Source of the DNA: an uncultured Sutterella sp.
GTDB lineage: Bacteria; Pseudomonadota; Gammaproteobacteria; Burkholderiales; Burkholderiaceae_F
Direction: 5' to 3'
Length of the DNA stretch: 64,000 nucleotides
Assembly (NCBI GenBank): GCA_900543805.1
Contig: UQTE01000006.1
Span: 1-64,000, forward strand
This document shows, piece after piece, positions 16,987 through 25,699 of the stretch (position 1 is its first letter; each line of letters opens with the position of its first letter). The translations under genes were made by a program, and so were the position numbers. The notes under the pieces were generated by a model. The model was not told where the DNA came from and did no database searches. It worked only from the letters and a program-made list of their open reading frames with translations.

Positions 16987-18483
16987 TTACTTCAGCGTCT
17001 TGATGTACTCTTCCGCCGAATCAACCGCGATGCGGCCCGAGTTCACCGCGAAGCCCACGGTGGAACCGGCCATCAGGAGGTCGTAGCTGTCGCCGTACAT
17101 GCCGCCGACGTCGTTACCCGCGGCGAAGAGACCCGGAATCGGTTCTTCGTCGGGCGTCACAACTTCAAAGCGTTCGTTCGCCTTGATGCCGCCCAAGGTA
17201 CCGAGCGTGCTCGCGACGGACTTGATCGCGTAGAAGGGGCCCGTCTTCACTTCGCGCAGATACTGCGGATCCTTCGCGAATTCTTCGTCGTGACGGATGG
17301 CGCAGAAGCCGTTGTAGGCTTCAACCGTCTTCTTGAGCTTGTCGGGATTCATGCCGGTCGCCTTGGCGAGACCGTCAAGCGTGTCGGCCTTGAAGGCCCA
17401 GCCGGCCTTGACGGCGGCGTCCCATTCCTTGTCGAAGTTCGTAAGCTTCGTGCCGACCGGAACCATGACGCCGACGCCGAGGTCAATGCCCGCGTCCTTC
17501 ACCATATGGTCGAGCGTCGCCTGGTCATAGACGACGAACATCGTGCCGCCGATGCGTTCGAGGGCGTTGCCGGCAAACGGCCATTCGAGCATGATCTTTT
17601 CGTCGCAGAAGCGTTCGCCCTTCGGCGTGAGCCAGAGGTGCGGCTGCTTGGCGGTGGCGCTCACGTGATTGGTCGTGCCCACGCCGCGCGGACCCGGACG
17701 ATAGGAGGCCTGCACTTCGGTGCCTTCCTTGCCGGCGCCCACGGCCCAGGCCATGCGGATGCCGTCGCCCGTCTTACCCGTCTGGGCGAGACCGTCGGCG
17801 TTCGGGAAGCGGAGGTATTCCTTGGCCATTTCCTTGTTGGCGAAGAACCCGCCCGTGGCGATGATCGTGGCCTTGGCGTGAATCGTGATCTTGTCGCCCG
17901 CCTTGTTCGTGGCTTCCACGCCCACGACGCGGCCGTTTTCCGTCAGAAGCTTTTCACCCCAGGTGTTGAGAAGAAGCTTCTGGCCCTTTTCCGCGTACTT
18001 CTTCTGGAAGAGGTTGATCCAGCCCGCACCGCGGCCTTCGTAAATGTGCCAGGTGTAGAGGCCGTTCGGATAGTTCGAGAAGAGCTTTTCGAACTTCACG
18101 CCGTTCTTCATCATCCAGTCGATCGTGTCGGCCGACTTGTTGACGAAGGCACGCACCATCTTGGCGTTGCCTCGCCAGTGACCGTAGTTCATGATCTTCT
18201 GGAAGGCTTCGTCCTTCGTGAGACCGTAGTTCCAGTCGCGCTGCATCTTGCTTTCGACCGCGAAGATGCCTTCGGAGAACTGGCCCGTGCCGCCCGGCAT
18301 GGCGGCCTTTTCGAGCGTGATCACGTTGAAGTTCTTTTCGGCGGCGGCCCAGGCGGCGGCCGTGCCCGAAGCGCCGGCACCGATCACGACGATGTCGGTC
18401 TTGTATTCCTGATCGGCGGCCCAGACGGGCGACATGGCGAGCGCCACGGCCGCAGCGGTGAGCGTCAGATGCATTTTGCTCAT
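16987..18483 (-). CDS. Exported FAD-dependent reductase of the fumarate reductase/flavocytochrome c fold, divergent active site
   Basis: A periplasmic flavoprotein of 498 residues. A Sec signal peptide (cleavage near VWA-AD) is followed by the FAD-binding GAGASGTAAAWAA and the family segments TGDGIRMA and GERFCDE. It has neither a haem nor an FMN-binding domain, so electrons must come from a separate partner. The catalytic Arg found after FVNE in Shewanella Fcc3 is replaced (FCDEKIML). The HHTMGG and HGANRLGG segments are also missing, their place being taken by STLGTLGG and GDSYDLLMAG. It therefore keeps the fold but probably not fumarate as substrate. It is divergent from the FMN-containing paralogue, with paired operators between them. 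Confidence 0.88.
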   Translation of the reverse strand: MSKMHLTLTAAAVALAMSPVWAADQEYKTDIVVIGAGASGTAAAWAAAEKNFNVITLEKAAMPGGTGQFSEGIFAVESKMQRDWNYGLTKDEAFQKIMNYGHWRGNAKMVRAFVNKSADTIDWMMKNGVKFEKLFSNYPNGLYTWHIYEGRGAGWINLFQKKYAEKGQKLLLNTWGEKLLTENGRVVGVEATNKAGDKITIHAKATIIATGGFFANKEMAKEYLRFPNADGLAQTGKTGDGIRMAWAVGAGKEGTEVQASYRPGPRGVGTTNHVSATAKQPHLWLTPKGERFCDEKIMLEWPFAGNALERIGGTMFVVYDQATLDHMVKDAGIDLGVGVMVPVGTKLTNFDKEWDAAVKAGWAFKADTLDGLAKATGMNPDKLKKTVEAYNGFCAIRHDEEFAKDPQYLREVKTGPFYAIKSVASTLGTLGGIKANERFEVVTPDEEPIPGLFAAGNDVGGMYGDSYDLLMAGSTVGFAVNSGRIAVDSAEEYIKTLK

Positions 18484-18779
18484 AGTGAACTCCTTTCAGC
18501 ATTGAGAAGAGCGGGTTGGTTCGATCGTGAGTATCGAACCCCTCGACCCTCCTGTCTGTAGCCGCGACTACACTCGCGGGTTTGTCCCGATTTGCCGTAA
18601 AAAGGATGCAGGAATTCTTTTACATTCCGTGCATTCCCTTGCGGATCCTTCCACTCACCTACTCCCTGCACCCTATGCGTTTTCTTTTAGGGAGAAGTTC
18701 CGAAGCGCTTGAAGAAGGCGTTTTCTAGAATTTCTCTTGCACAAGGACACCCTGCACCATCCATCAAAGGAGAAAGAAC
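18484..18779. promoter_or_regulatory. Divergent control region of two FAD reductases with two inverted repeats
   Basis: A perfect 8-7-8 inverted repeat (GGTTCGAT 18518-18525 and ATCGAACC 18533-18540) lies 35 bp from the minus-strand gene. A 6-6-6 repeat (CCGCGA 18562-18567, TCGCGG 18574-18579) follows. AAGGAG (18767-18772) is the ribosome site of the plus-strand gene at 18780. The layout suggests joint control of both reductases by an unidentified regulator. Confidence 0.5.
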
Positions 18780-20579
18780 ATGCGCATGGGAACCAAACGA
18801 CTCGCCGCTCTGGCGGTATCCGCCGCCCTCTGCGGCAGCGCCTTCGCCGCCATGACCGACGGCACCTACACGGGGGAAGGCAAGGGCCGCAACGGCACGA
18901 TCACGGTCGAAGTCACCGTCAAGGCCGGCAAGCTCGACGCCGTCAAGGTGGTGAAGCACACCGAAACGGTCGGCATCTCCGACGCCGCCGTCACCGACTT
19001 TCCGAAGGCAATCGTTGCGGCGCAGAGCACCGCGGTCGACGCCGTGGCGGGCGCCACAATGACGTCCGAAGGCATCCGCGCGGCCGTCGCCCAGGCGATT
19101 CAGAAGGCGGGCGGCGATCCCGCCCAGTTCGCCACCGCGGTCGTGAAGAAGAAGGCCGCCAAGAAGCTCGTCAAAGAAAAGGCCGACATCGTCGTGGTCG
19201 GCGCGGGCGGCTCCGGGATTTCCGCCGCCGTCAAGGCGGAAACCCTCGGCGCCAACGTGATCCTGATCGAAAAGATGCCGGTGATCGGCGGCGCCACGGC
19301 CCTGAACGCGGGCACGCTCATCGCCACGGGTTCGAAGTATCAGCGCGAAGTCATGAAGGAAACGAAGGACTCGCCCGAACTCGCCTACAAGGATATCTTC
19401 ACGGTCGGCAAGAACCGCAACGATCCGACGCTCGTCAAGATGGTGACGGAACGCGTGGGCGGCGTCGTCGACTGGCTCATCTACGACATGAAGATCCCGT
19501 ACGGCCCGGCCGCCACGCAGTATCCGGACCACTCCGCCAACCGTCAGCTCGGCGTTACGGGCCGTTCCGTCAACTATCTCAACCTCATGCGCGAGAAGTT
19601 CCTCGGCATGGGCGGGAAGCTGATGCTGCAGACCCGCGCGCAGGAACTCATCCGTGACGACGCCGGCAAGGTCGTGGGCGTCCGTGCGACGGACAAGGAC
19701 GGCAACACCGTCGAACTCACCTCGAAGGCCGTCATTCTCGCCTCGGGCGGCTACGGCGCCGTGAAGTCGATGCTCCCGAAGGAAATGAGCAACTACGTCT
19801 TCTACGGTCTCGACAGCGAAACGGGCGACGGCTACAAGATGGCCACCGCGATCGGCGCGGGCACGATCAACCTCGACCTCGTCAAGATGTATCCGCAGGG
19901 CGTGGAAACGGTTCCGGGCCACGGCCTCGCCGCCACGGCTTCCTCGACCGACACGATGAAGAAGTCGGGCGCGATTTACGTCAACAAGCTCGGCCAGCGC
20001 TACGTCGACGAAAACGCCGCGCTCGGCGTCTTGACCGACAAGACGGTCGCTCAGCCCGACCACATCGCCTACATCGTGATGGACGCGAAGGCCTGGAAGG
20101 AATACGTCCGGAAGTCGCTTGAAGACAAGCTCGTTCCGAACGAAGAAACGCTCATGACGTGGACGAAGATCGTCAACAACGGCCGTCCCGTGATGGCCGT
20201 CTCCGACAATCTTGCCGAAGCCGCCAAGACCATGGGCGTGGACGCCGAAGGTCTTGCGAAGACCGTCGCCCGTTGGAACGACATGGTGAAGGCCGGCGAA
20301 GACAAGGACTTCCACCGCAAGATCACGGGCGGTCTGGGTGAAGGCCCCTACTACATCGTCGAACAGAAGGTCCGTTATCAGACGACCCTGGGCGGCCTCA
20401 AGGCCGACGCCGACCTGCGCATTCTTGACAAGGCCGGCAAGCCCATCCCGGGTCTCTACGGTGCGGGCTGCGTCGTGGGCGGCGCCAACGGTGCCGACAG
20501 CTTGACCGCGATGATGAACTCCTGGGCCATCGTCTCGGGCGTCGTCTCCGCGGAAAGCGCCGTCAAGTCGATCAAGTAA
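18780..20579 (+). CDS. Periplasmic FMN-binding and FAD-dependent reductase (urocanate-reductase-like architecture)
   Basis: A 599-residue exported enzyme with a Sec signal (cut near AFA-AM). An FMN_bind domain (about 25-105) contains DAVAGATMTSEG, the site where ApbE normally links FMN to Thr. The FAD reductase domain (about 135-599) has VGAGGSGISAA, TGDGYKMA and GQRYVDEN. This order, FMN domain then FAD domain, is that of UrdA-type reductases, with electrons passing from a membrane quinol oxidase through FMN. The Arg expected after the FVNE-like segment is absent (YVDENAAL), and the C-terminal end reads TTLGG and NGADSLTAMM instead of HHTMGG and HGANRLGG, so the acceptor is unknown. A terminator follows. 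Confidence 0.9.
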   Translation: MRMGTKRLAALAVSAALCGSAFAAMTDGTYTGEGKGRNGTITVEVTVKAGKLDAVKVVKHTETVGISDAAVTDFPKAIVAAQSTAVDAVAGATMTSEGIRAAVAQAIQKAGGDPAQFATAVVKKKAAKKLVKEKADIVVVGAGGSGISAAVKAETLGANVILIEKMPVIGGATALNAGTLIATGSKYQREVMKETKDSPELAYKDIFTVGKNRNDPTLVKMVTERVGGVVDWLIYDMKIPYGPAATQYPDHSANRQLGVTGRSVNYLNLMREKFLGMGGKLMLQTRAQELIRDDAGKVVGVRATDKDGNTVELTSKAVILASGGYGAVKSMLPKEMSNYVFYGLDSETGDGYKMATAIGAGTINLDLVKMYPQGVETVPGHGLAATASSTDTMKKSGAIYVNKLGQRYVDENAALGVLTDKTVAQPDHIAYIVMDAKAWKEYVRKSLEDKLVPNEETLMTWTKIVNNGRPVMAVSDNLAEAAKTMGVDAEGLAKTVARWNDMVKAGEDKDFHRKITGGLGEGPYYIVEQKVRYQTTLGGLKADADLRILDKAGKPIPGLYGAGCVVGGANGADSLTAMMNSWAIVSGVVSAESAVKSIK

Positions 20580-20606
20580 TCGCCTGACTTGCGGCAACCG
20601 CTGAAG

Positions 20607-20643
20607 AACCGCGTTCCCCTCTCCGGAGGGGGCGCGGTTTTTT
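20607..20643 (+). terminator. Rho-independent terminator after the FMN/FAD reductase
   Basis: Stem AACCGCG / CGCGGTT with further internal pairing of CCCCTCTCCGGAGGGGG, followed by TTTT. Confidence 0.8.
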
Positions 20644-20711
20644 CCTGCGTTGAGCCAAGACTTTCGCCGTGCGACAATGGACAACGCATTTCCACACCGG
20701 AGAGAATTTCC

Positions 20712-21866
20712 ATGACCTCGCTTCTCGGCCTCGCGCTCACCGACCCGAACATTCCGACACCCTCCTTCGTAATCGAGGAGGCGCGCCTTGAAAAGAACCT
20801 TCGCCGCGCGCTCGACCAAGCCCGACGCCTCGGCGTGAGGTTGCGCCCGCACCTCAAGACCCACAAGTCGATCGGCATTGCGCTGCGCCAGATGGAGACG
20901 CCCAAAGGGCCCGCCTGCGTCTCGACGCTTCTCGAAGCCGAATACTTCTTTTCGCACGGCGTCACGGACCTTCTCTACGCCGTCGGGATCGCCCCGCAGA
21001 AACTTCCCCAGGTTGCCTCGTTCCGTGAGCGCGGGTGCGACCTCAAGATCATTCTCGACAACGCCGCCGCGGCCGACGCCGTTTCGGCCTTCTGTCGGGA
21101 ACACGGCGTGTCGATTCCGGTCCTTCTCGAAGTCGACGTCGACGGCCACCGCTCGGGACTTGCCCCCGACTCTTCCGAATTGCTCACCGTGGCCGAACAC
21201 CTGCAGACCGGCGCCCGCCTCGTCGGCGTGCTCACGCATGCGGGCGCGAGCTACGACGAACCCGACCTCGAGCACGTCCGTAAAGCGGCCGAACGCGAGC
21301 GCGACGGGATCGTCCTCGCCGCCCGACGTCTGCGCGAAGCGGGTCACAAGATCGACATCGTGTCGGTGGGCTCCACGCCGACCGTTCTGATGGCCGAGGA
21401 CGAAACGGGCGTCACCGAAGTGCGCTGCGGCGTCTATTCGCTCTTTGACCTCTTCATGACGAACGTCGGCGTCGCGACGGTCGACGACATCGCGGGTTCG
21501 GTCCTTGCGACCGTGATCGGGCACCAGCCCGCGAAGGGCCAGGTAATCGTCGACGCCGGGTGGATGGCGATGTCGCGCGACCGCGGCACCGCGCGCCAGA
21601 AGCGCGACTACGGCTACGGACTCGTCTGCGACGTCGAGGGAACCCCGCTTCGCGGCGGGACCGTCCTCATGACGGGGGCGAATCAGGAGCACGGCATCAT
21701 CGAGGCGCAGGAAGGTCCGGCGCTTCGTCCCGAAGACTTCCCCGTCGGAACGCGCCTTCGGATTCTCCCGAACCACGCCTGTCCCACGGCGGCGCCCTAC
21801 GAGAAGCTTCTGCTCGTGCGCGACGGAAAGGTCGCGGAAGAACTCCCGCACGTTCGGGGCTGGTAA
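20712..21866 (+). CDS. PLP-dependent D-threonine aldolase / D-serine dehydratase (DSD1-like) family enzyme
   Basis: A fold-type III PLP enzyme of 384 residues. The N-terminal alanine-racemase-like barrel has the Schiff-base Lys in RPHLKTHKS. The C-terminal domain ends with PNHACPT, whose His and Cys bind the divalent metal in this family. It would cleave or dehydrate D-3-hydroxy amino acids such as D-threonine or D-serine. The true start is ATG 20712, with GGAGAG just upstream; the longer open frame reads back through the preceding terminator. It stands alone, ending at the terminator at 21873. Confidence 0.87.
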   Translation: MTSLLGLALTDPNIPTPSFVIEEARLEKNLRRALDQARRLGVRLRPHLKTHKSIGIALRQMETPKGPACVSTLLEAEYFFSHGVTDLLYAVGIAPQKLPQVASFRERGCDLKIILDNAAAADAVSAFCREHGVSIPVLLEVDVDGHRSGLAPDSSELLTVAEHLQTGARLVGVLTHAGASYDEPDLEHVRKAAERERDGIVLAARRLREAGHKIDIVSVGSTPTVLMAEDETGVTEVRCGVYSLFDLFMTNVGVATVDDIAGSVLATVIGHQPAKGQVIVDAGWMAMSRDRGTARQKRDYGYGLVCDVEGTPLRGGTVLMTGANQEHGIIEAQEGPALRPEDFPVGTRLRILPNHACPTAAPYEKLLLVRDGKVAEELPHVRGW

Positions 21867-21872
21867 GAAAAA

Positions 21873-21917
21873 GAACGGCTGCTTTCCCTTTCCCCGAAGC
21901 GGCCGTTCACTCTTCTT
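21873..21917 (+). terminator. Terminator between convergent genes (21.9 kb)
   Basis: Arms GAACGGCTGCTT and AAGCGGCCGTTC pair with one wobble; ACTCTTCTTTG follows on the plus strand. Confidence 0.65.
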
Positions 21918-21930
21918 TGTCGGATCGTTC

Positions 21931-22689
21931 TCAGTGCCGAATCTTCCACCCGCGGGTGAGAAGCGTCACGGCAACCGCCGTGACGGCGAGCGCCGTCAAT
22001 CCCGTTACGGCGAGGCTCGCCCACGGATCCGTGTCGCCGCGGCCGAAAAAGCCCTGACGAAAGCCGTCGACAAGATAGAAGAAGGGATTGAAGCGGCTGA
22101 TTTCCCGCCAGGCGGGCGGAAGCGAATCCACCGAATAGAAAACACCCGAGAGGAAGGTGAGCGGCATCACGACGAAATTCTGCACCGCTCCCATCTGGTC
22201 GTACTTTTCCGCCCAAAGGGCCGTGATGAGCCCGAGCGACGCCATGATCGCGGCGCCGAAGAAGGCGAACGCAATGAGGAGGAAAGGCTCGCGCACGGGC
22301 GGCATCGTCCACCAGGCGCAGACGACGTAGAGCCCCGCCCCCACGAGAAAACTCCGCACGAAGCTCGCCCCGATGTAGGCGGCCGCCATCTGCGGCCCCG
22401 GAATCGCGGGCATCAGAACGAAGACCAAATGCCCGGCGATCTTTGCCTGAATGAGGGAAGACGCCGTGTTCGCAAAGGCGTTTTGCAGAACCGACATCAT
22501 GATGAGGCCCGGCACGATGAAGGCCGTGTAACTTACGCCCTCATAGACGGGAAGGTGCTTCGAGAGCGCTTCGCCGAAGACGACGAGATAGAGAAAGCCC
22601 GTCAGAACGGGCGCGAGAATCGTGTGAAGTCCCACCTTCCAGAATCGGTGCACTTCTTTCCAAAAAAGCGTACGAAAGGGAATCCACAT
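21931..22689 (-). CDS. ABC-2 type transporter permease, YadH-like
   Basis: An inner-membrane permease of 252 residues with six hydrophobic segments and the ABC-2 family layout (FLSGVFYSVDSLPPAWREI near the C-terminal third). Its ATG at 22689 shares a base with the ATPase stop (TGATG), so the pair is translationally coupled. The open frame extends upstream into the ATPase gene but that part is not real. The partner and lengths match the E. coli YadG-YadH exporter, whose substrate is not established; drug, polysaccharide or lipid export are all possible. Confidence 0.92.
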   Translation of the reverse strand: MWIPFRTLFWKEVHRFWKVGLHTILAPVLTGFLYLVVFGEALSKHLPVYEGVSYTAFIVPGLIMMSVLQNAFANTASSLIQAKIAGHLVFVLMPAIPGPQMAAAYIGASFVRSFLVGAGLYVVCAWWTMPPVREPFLLIAFAFFGAAIMASLGLITALWAEKYDQMGAVQNFVVMPLTFLSGVFYSVDSLPPAWREISRFNPFFYLVDGFRQGFFGRGDTDPWASLAVTGLTALAVTAVAVTLLTRGWKIRH

Positions 22690-23597
22690 CACTTCGCTCC
22701 CGCGGTCACGGCCAAAAATACGTCTTCCAAGTCGGGCTGTCCGAGCGTGAGGTTTTCCGCCCGAAGGCCCGCGTCGTGGAGGGCTCCGAGAAGTTGGCGG
22801 ACGTCTTCGGCGTCGCCCGCGCGCAGCACGACGTCGTCGCCGTGCCGACGAAGCACGCGCTCGGCAAGCGGCGCGGGGAGTTCTCCGCCCTCGAGACGGC
22901 AACGGAGCACGCGCCCTTCAAAGCGGGAGAGAAGCGTTTCCGTCGAGTCGAGCGCCGCGATGCGGCCTTCCTTCAGGATCGCGACGCGACGGCACAAGGC
23001 CTGCGCTTCGGCGAGATAGTGGGTCGTCAGAACGATCGTGTGACCCTTCTTGTGAAGCCCGCCGATGAAGGTCCAGAGATTTTCACGAAGTTCCACGTCG
23101 ACCCCGGCCGTCGGTTCGTCGAGGACGATCACGGGAGGTTTGTGGACGAGCGCCTGCGCAACGAGCACGCGGCGCTTCATGCCGCCCGAGAGCGCCCGAA
23201 CGTTCGCCTCGGCCTTGTCGATGAGCCCGAGATTCTCGAGGATTTCGTCGATCCAGTCGTCGTTCTTGGCGATCCCCCAGTAGCCCGACTGATAGCGAAG
23301 GGTTTCCCGCACCGTAAGAAAGGGGTCGAAGGTGATTTCCTGCGGCACGATCCCGAGGTTGCGCGCGGCGCCCCGCGGGTCCTTGGCGCGGTCGATCCCG
23401 CGCACGAAGATGCGTCCGCCCGTCGGCTTCGTGAGCCCGGCAAGCGACGTGATGAGGGTGGTCTTGCCGGCGCCGTTGGGACCCAAAAGTCCGAAGAATT
23501 CGCCCTCCTCCACGTCGAACGTGACGCCCTTGAGGGCGCGCACGCCGTTGGGATAGGTTTTCTCGAGCGACTCAAAGCGCAGTGCGGGTTGCGTCAT
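22689..23597 (-). CDS. ABC transporter ATP-binding protein, YadG-like
   Basis: A cytoplasmic ATPase of 302 residues: Walker A GPNGAGKTT, the Q-loop region GIVPQEI, signature ALSGGMKRR, Walker B VIVLDEPTAGVD and switch His in LTTHYLAEA. The C-terminal 80 residues are the extension typical of ABC-2 ATPases. ATG 23597 begins the family-conserved N-terminus. It drives the permease encoded immediately downstream. A terminator separates it from the tonB gene behind it, so it is not part of the haem operon. Confidence 0.95.
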   Translation of the reverse strand: MTQPALRFESLEKTYPNGVRALKGVTFDVEEGEFFGLLGPNGAGKTTLITSLAGLTKPTGGRIFVRGIDRAKDPRGAARNLGIVPQEITFDPFLTVRETLRYQSGYWGIAKNDDWIDEILENLGLIDKAEANVRALSGGMKRRVLVAQALVHKPPVIVLDEPTAGVDVELRENLWTFIGGLHKKGHTIVLTTHYLAEAQALCRRVAILKEGRIAALDSTETLLSRFEGRVLRCRLEGGELPAPLAERVLRRHGDDVVLRAGDAEDVRQLLGALHDAGLRAENLTLGQPDLEDVFLAVTAGAK

Positions 23598-23612
23598 AAA
23601 GAAACTTGGGAA

Positions 23613-23658
23613 AGAGGAAAGAAAAAGAAGCGCGGGAGGTCTCAAGTTTCCTCCCGCG
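23613..23658 (-). terminator. Terminator of the haem/tonB operon
   Basis: Read on the minus strand, a 9-bp perfect stem (CGCGGGAGG / CCTCCCGCG, arms at 23631-23639 and 23650-23658) is followed by CTTCTTTTTCTTTCC. It lies just after the tonB stop codon. Confidence 0.8.
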
Positions 23659-23662
23659 AAAG

Positions 23663-24571
23663 TCAGCGCAGTTCAAATCGAACGGGCACCACGATGGTAA
23701 CCGCCTTTCTGAGCTTTGTGGGACGCCCTTCGAGCGGTTCTGCGGCTTTGAGGGCCGCGCGATTGAGGAGCGCCGAAGCGTGCTTCTTGCGAATCGTCAC
23801 GCTTACGACGCGTCCGTCGGGACCGATTTCGACCGCGAGCTGCACCTCGCCCTGCTGCCCCGTCTGACGGGCGCGGCGCGGATAGGTTTTGTTCGCTTCG
23901 ACGACGGCGAGGAGTTCCGCGAGCACCCGGTCGGTGCCGTCGGAGGCGCCCGAGCCGCTTCCGCTCACGCCCTTTCCGACGCCGCCCTCGCGTCCCTGGG
24001 CAAGTCCCGCCTGTCCGGCTTGGGCGACCGTCCCTTCCACCGCATCGGGCGACGGGACTACTGCGGGAGCGGGCGCCGGTTTCGGCGCGGGCTTTTCCAC
24101 GGGCTTCGGCTTTTCCACGCGTTTGGGCTGGGGCTTGGGCTGAGGTTTCGGCTTGACGGGTTCGGGCTTCGGTTCCGGTTTGGTTTCCGGCTCGGGCACG
24201 GGCTCGGGAATCGGCTCGGGTTCCGGGATCGGTTCCGGCTCAGGTTCCGGTTCGGGCTCCGGAATCGGTTCGGGTTCGGGAACGGGCTCCAGTTCGGGGC
24301 GCGCGGGCACCTCGAAGTCGCTCTCCTCGGTGAGGTGTTCGACGAGGGGCTTTTCGATCGGCGTCTCGGGCGCTCGGCGCAGCGTTTCCTGCGGAACGTC
24401 CACGAGGCGCACAGCCGTCTCCTCCCGAAAGAGGGCCGCCGCGATGTTGGGGACCTGAATGACCTTCTGCGTCACCTCCCAGCCCCCGGCCAGGACAAGT
24501 CCGACCGCGGCGACCGTCACGACCGTTCGTGCCGCGCGGTCGGCGAATTGACTCTCCCGCACCTCATTCAT
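23663..24571 (-). CDS. tonB: Energy transducer TonB
   Basis: An inner-membrane-anchored protein that carries ExbB-ExbD energy to outer-membrane receptors. The 302 residues comprise one N-terminal membrane segment (about 15-35), a long Pro-rich spacer (about 92-175) and a C-terminal TonB domain (about 215-302; YPRRARQTGQQGEVQLAVEI, VPVRFELR). The spacer first has Glu-Pro then Lys-Pro repeats, the order seen in E. coli TonB. It overlaps exbD by 8 bp and is the last gene of the haem operon, so it is probably dedicated to haem or siderophore receptors, perhaps including the one at 13.9 kb. Confidence 0.95.
   Translation of the reverse strand: MNEVRESQFADRAARTVVTVAAVGLVLAGGWEVTQKVIQVPNIAAALFREETAVRLVDVPQETLRRAPETPIEKPLVEHLTEESDFEVPARPELEPVPEPEPIPEPEPEPEPEPIPEPEPIPEPVPEPETKPEPKPEPVKPKPQPKPQPKRVEKPKPVEKPAPKPAPAPAVVPSPDAVEGTVAQAGQAGLAQGREGGVGKGVSGSGSGASDGTDRVLAELLAVVEANKTYPRRARQTGQQGEVQLAVEIGPDGRVVSVTIRKKHASALLNRAALKAAEPLEGRPTKLRKAVTIVVPVRFELR
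24090..24300 (-). repeat. Low-complexity Pro-Glu / Pro-Lys codon repeats in tonB
   Basis: The tonB spacer is encoded by tandem variants of GGCTCGGGTTCCGG-like units (plus-strand reading) giving alternating Pro-Glu then Pro-Lys. Such runs can expand or contract by slippage and set how far TonB reaches across the periplasm. Confidence 0.7.
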
Positions 24572-25016
24572 GAACCGTTCCCCGGGTGGTTTCGGAAGCC
24601 GCAGCGGTGTTCGCCGAAGCGGCGGGTTCCGGATCCGTGCTGATCACGAAGCGGCCTTCGCGCTTCACCTTGGCGAGGTCCATCACCTCGACGAACTTCG
24701 CAAAGGGCGCCTCGCGATCCATATAGATGTTGAGCGTGCGCTCGGGCGCGGCGTCGAGCGCCGCCGAGAGTCCTTCGATCGTCGTCGCTTCGGAGCCGAG
24801 CCAGAGCGAGCCGTCCTTCTTGACGGAAAGAAGCAGATCGTTGCGCTCGCGCGAAACCTCTCCGTGCGCCGCCTGAGGAAGCATTACCTCGAGAACGGGC
24901 TTCGAAAAGCTCATCGTCAGAACAAAGAAGATGATGAGCATGAAGAGGCAGTCGATCAGGGGCGTGAGGTCGATCTGGGGCTCTTCGTCGAAATTGCCGA
25001 AAAAGTCGCTGTTCAT
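24564..25016 (-). CDS. exbD: Biopolymer transport protein ExbD
   Basis: A 150-residue single-pass membrane protein forming the proton channel with ExbB. The segment IDLTPLIDCLFMLIIFFVL holds the membrane Asp (Asp22) matching Asp25 of E. coli ExbD. The periplasmic domain follows, then an Ala/Thr/Glu-rich tail. ATG 25016 has GAGGAG upstream and is preferred to the in-frame ATG at 25031. It starts 11 bp after the exbB stop codon and overlaps tonB. Confidence 0.94.
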   Translation of the reverse strand: MNSDFFGNFDEEPQIDLTPLIDCLFMLIIFFVLTMSFSKPVLEVMLPQAAHGEVSRERNDLLLSVKKDGSLWLGSEATTIEGLSAALDAAPERTLNIYMDREAPFAKFVEVMDLAKVKREGRFVISTDPEPAASANTAAASETTRGTVHE

Positions 25017-25027
25017 CGCCCGACTCC

Positions 25028-25699
25028 TCAAAGACCGGGCGTCGCCGCGTCGTCTTCAAAGCGAGAGCCCTTCGCCGACTTCTTCAGACGGCGATAGACC
25101 TCGAGCGCGCGGTAGCTGTGCTCGACCGCCTCGATGTGAAAGCTCCGGAACTTGAGCATCAGATAGTAGTAGGCCATGAGCGTCGGAATGGCTACGCACA
25201 GGCCCATGATCGTCGTGATGAGGGCCGACCAGATGCCCGACGCGAGAACGCCCGCGTTCGCGTGCGTGACGTCGGCCATCGCCTGAAAGACCCAGACCAT
25301 CCCCCAGACCGTGCCGAGAAGTCCCATGAGCGGCGCGACGACGGCGATGAGCTTGAGCCAGCAAAGACCGTTCGAGACGCGCTTGAAGTTGCGGTAGAAG
25401 AGGTAGCTCACTTCCGCGCGGATGTCGTCCGAGTGGTCGCCGTGCGTCGTCACGATGTCGTAGATGATACGGATCAGGGGATTGGCCTTCTTCGGATCGA
25501 TGTGCCGAAGACAGCGGTCCTTCCCCTGCTCGATGTCGAGAAAGTCACGCCGGAAATTGCGCCAGACGGCCGTCATGTAGCAGAGCTGCCAGACGATGAG
25601 ATAGATCGCAAAGAGCGCGACGAACAAAAGCGCCACCCCAGCGGGGCCGATCATGGCGTATACGGCTTCGAATTTCTCCCAGCTCATTGTTTCCCTCAT
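25028..25699 (-). CDS. exbB: ExbB/TolQ/MotA-family proton channel protein
   Basis: An inner-membrane protein of 223 residues with three membrane segments and the conserved block VAPLMGLLGTVWGMV. The last segment contains SALITTIMGLCVAIP with the Thr residues lining the proton path. With ExbD and TonB next to it, ExbB is the right member of the family rather than TolQ or MotA. Its first ATG overlaps the flavodoxin stop (ATGA). A second ATG at 25687 has a better spaced GAGGG, so the start may be 4 residues later. Confidence 0.93.
   Translation of the reverse strand: MRETMSWEKFEAVYAMIGPAGVALLFVALFAIYLIVWQLCYMTAVWRNFRRDFLDIEQGKDRCLRHIDPKKANPLIRIIYDIVTTHGDHSDDIRAEVSYLFYRNFKRVSNGLCWLKLIAVVAPLMGLLGTVWGMVWVFQAMADVTHANAGVLASGIWSALITTIMGLCVAIPTLMAYYYLMLKFRSFHIEAVEHSYRALEVYRRLKKSAKGSRFEDDAATPGL

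Noticed and set aside
18687..21851. A 1054-codon open frame on the minus strand
   Set aside because: It runs across two unrelated plus-strand genes and their terminator, so it cannot be a real gene.
24090..24300. CRISPR-like or tandem-repeat array
   Set aside because: The repeats are in-frame Pro-Glu and Pro-Lys codons of tonB, with no spacers.
21873..25031. The ABC-2 exporter as part of the haem operon
   Set aside because: A strong terminator lies between tonB and the ATPase gene, and the pair matches the general YadG-YadH exporter.
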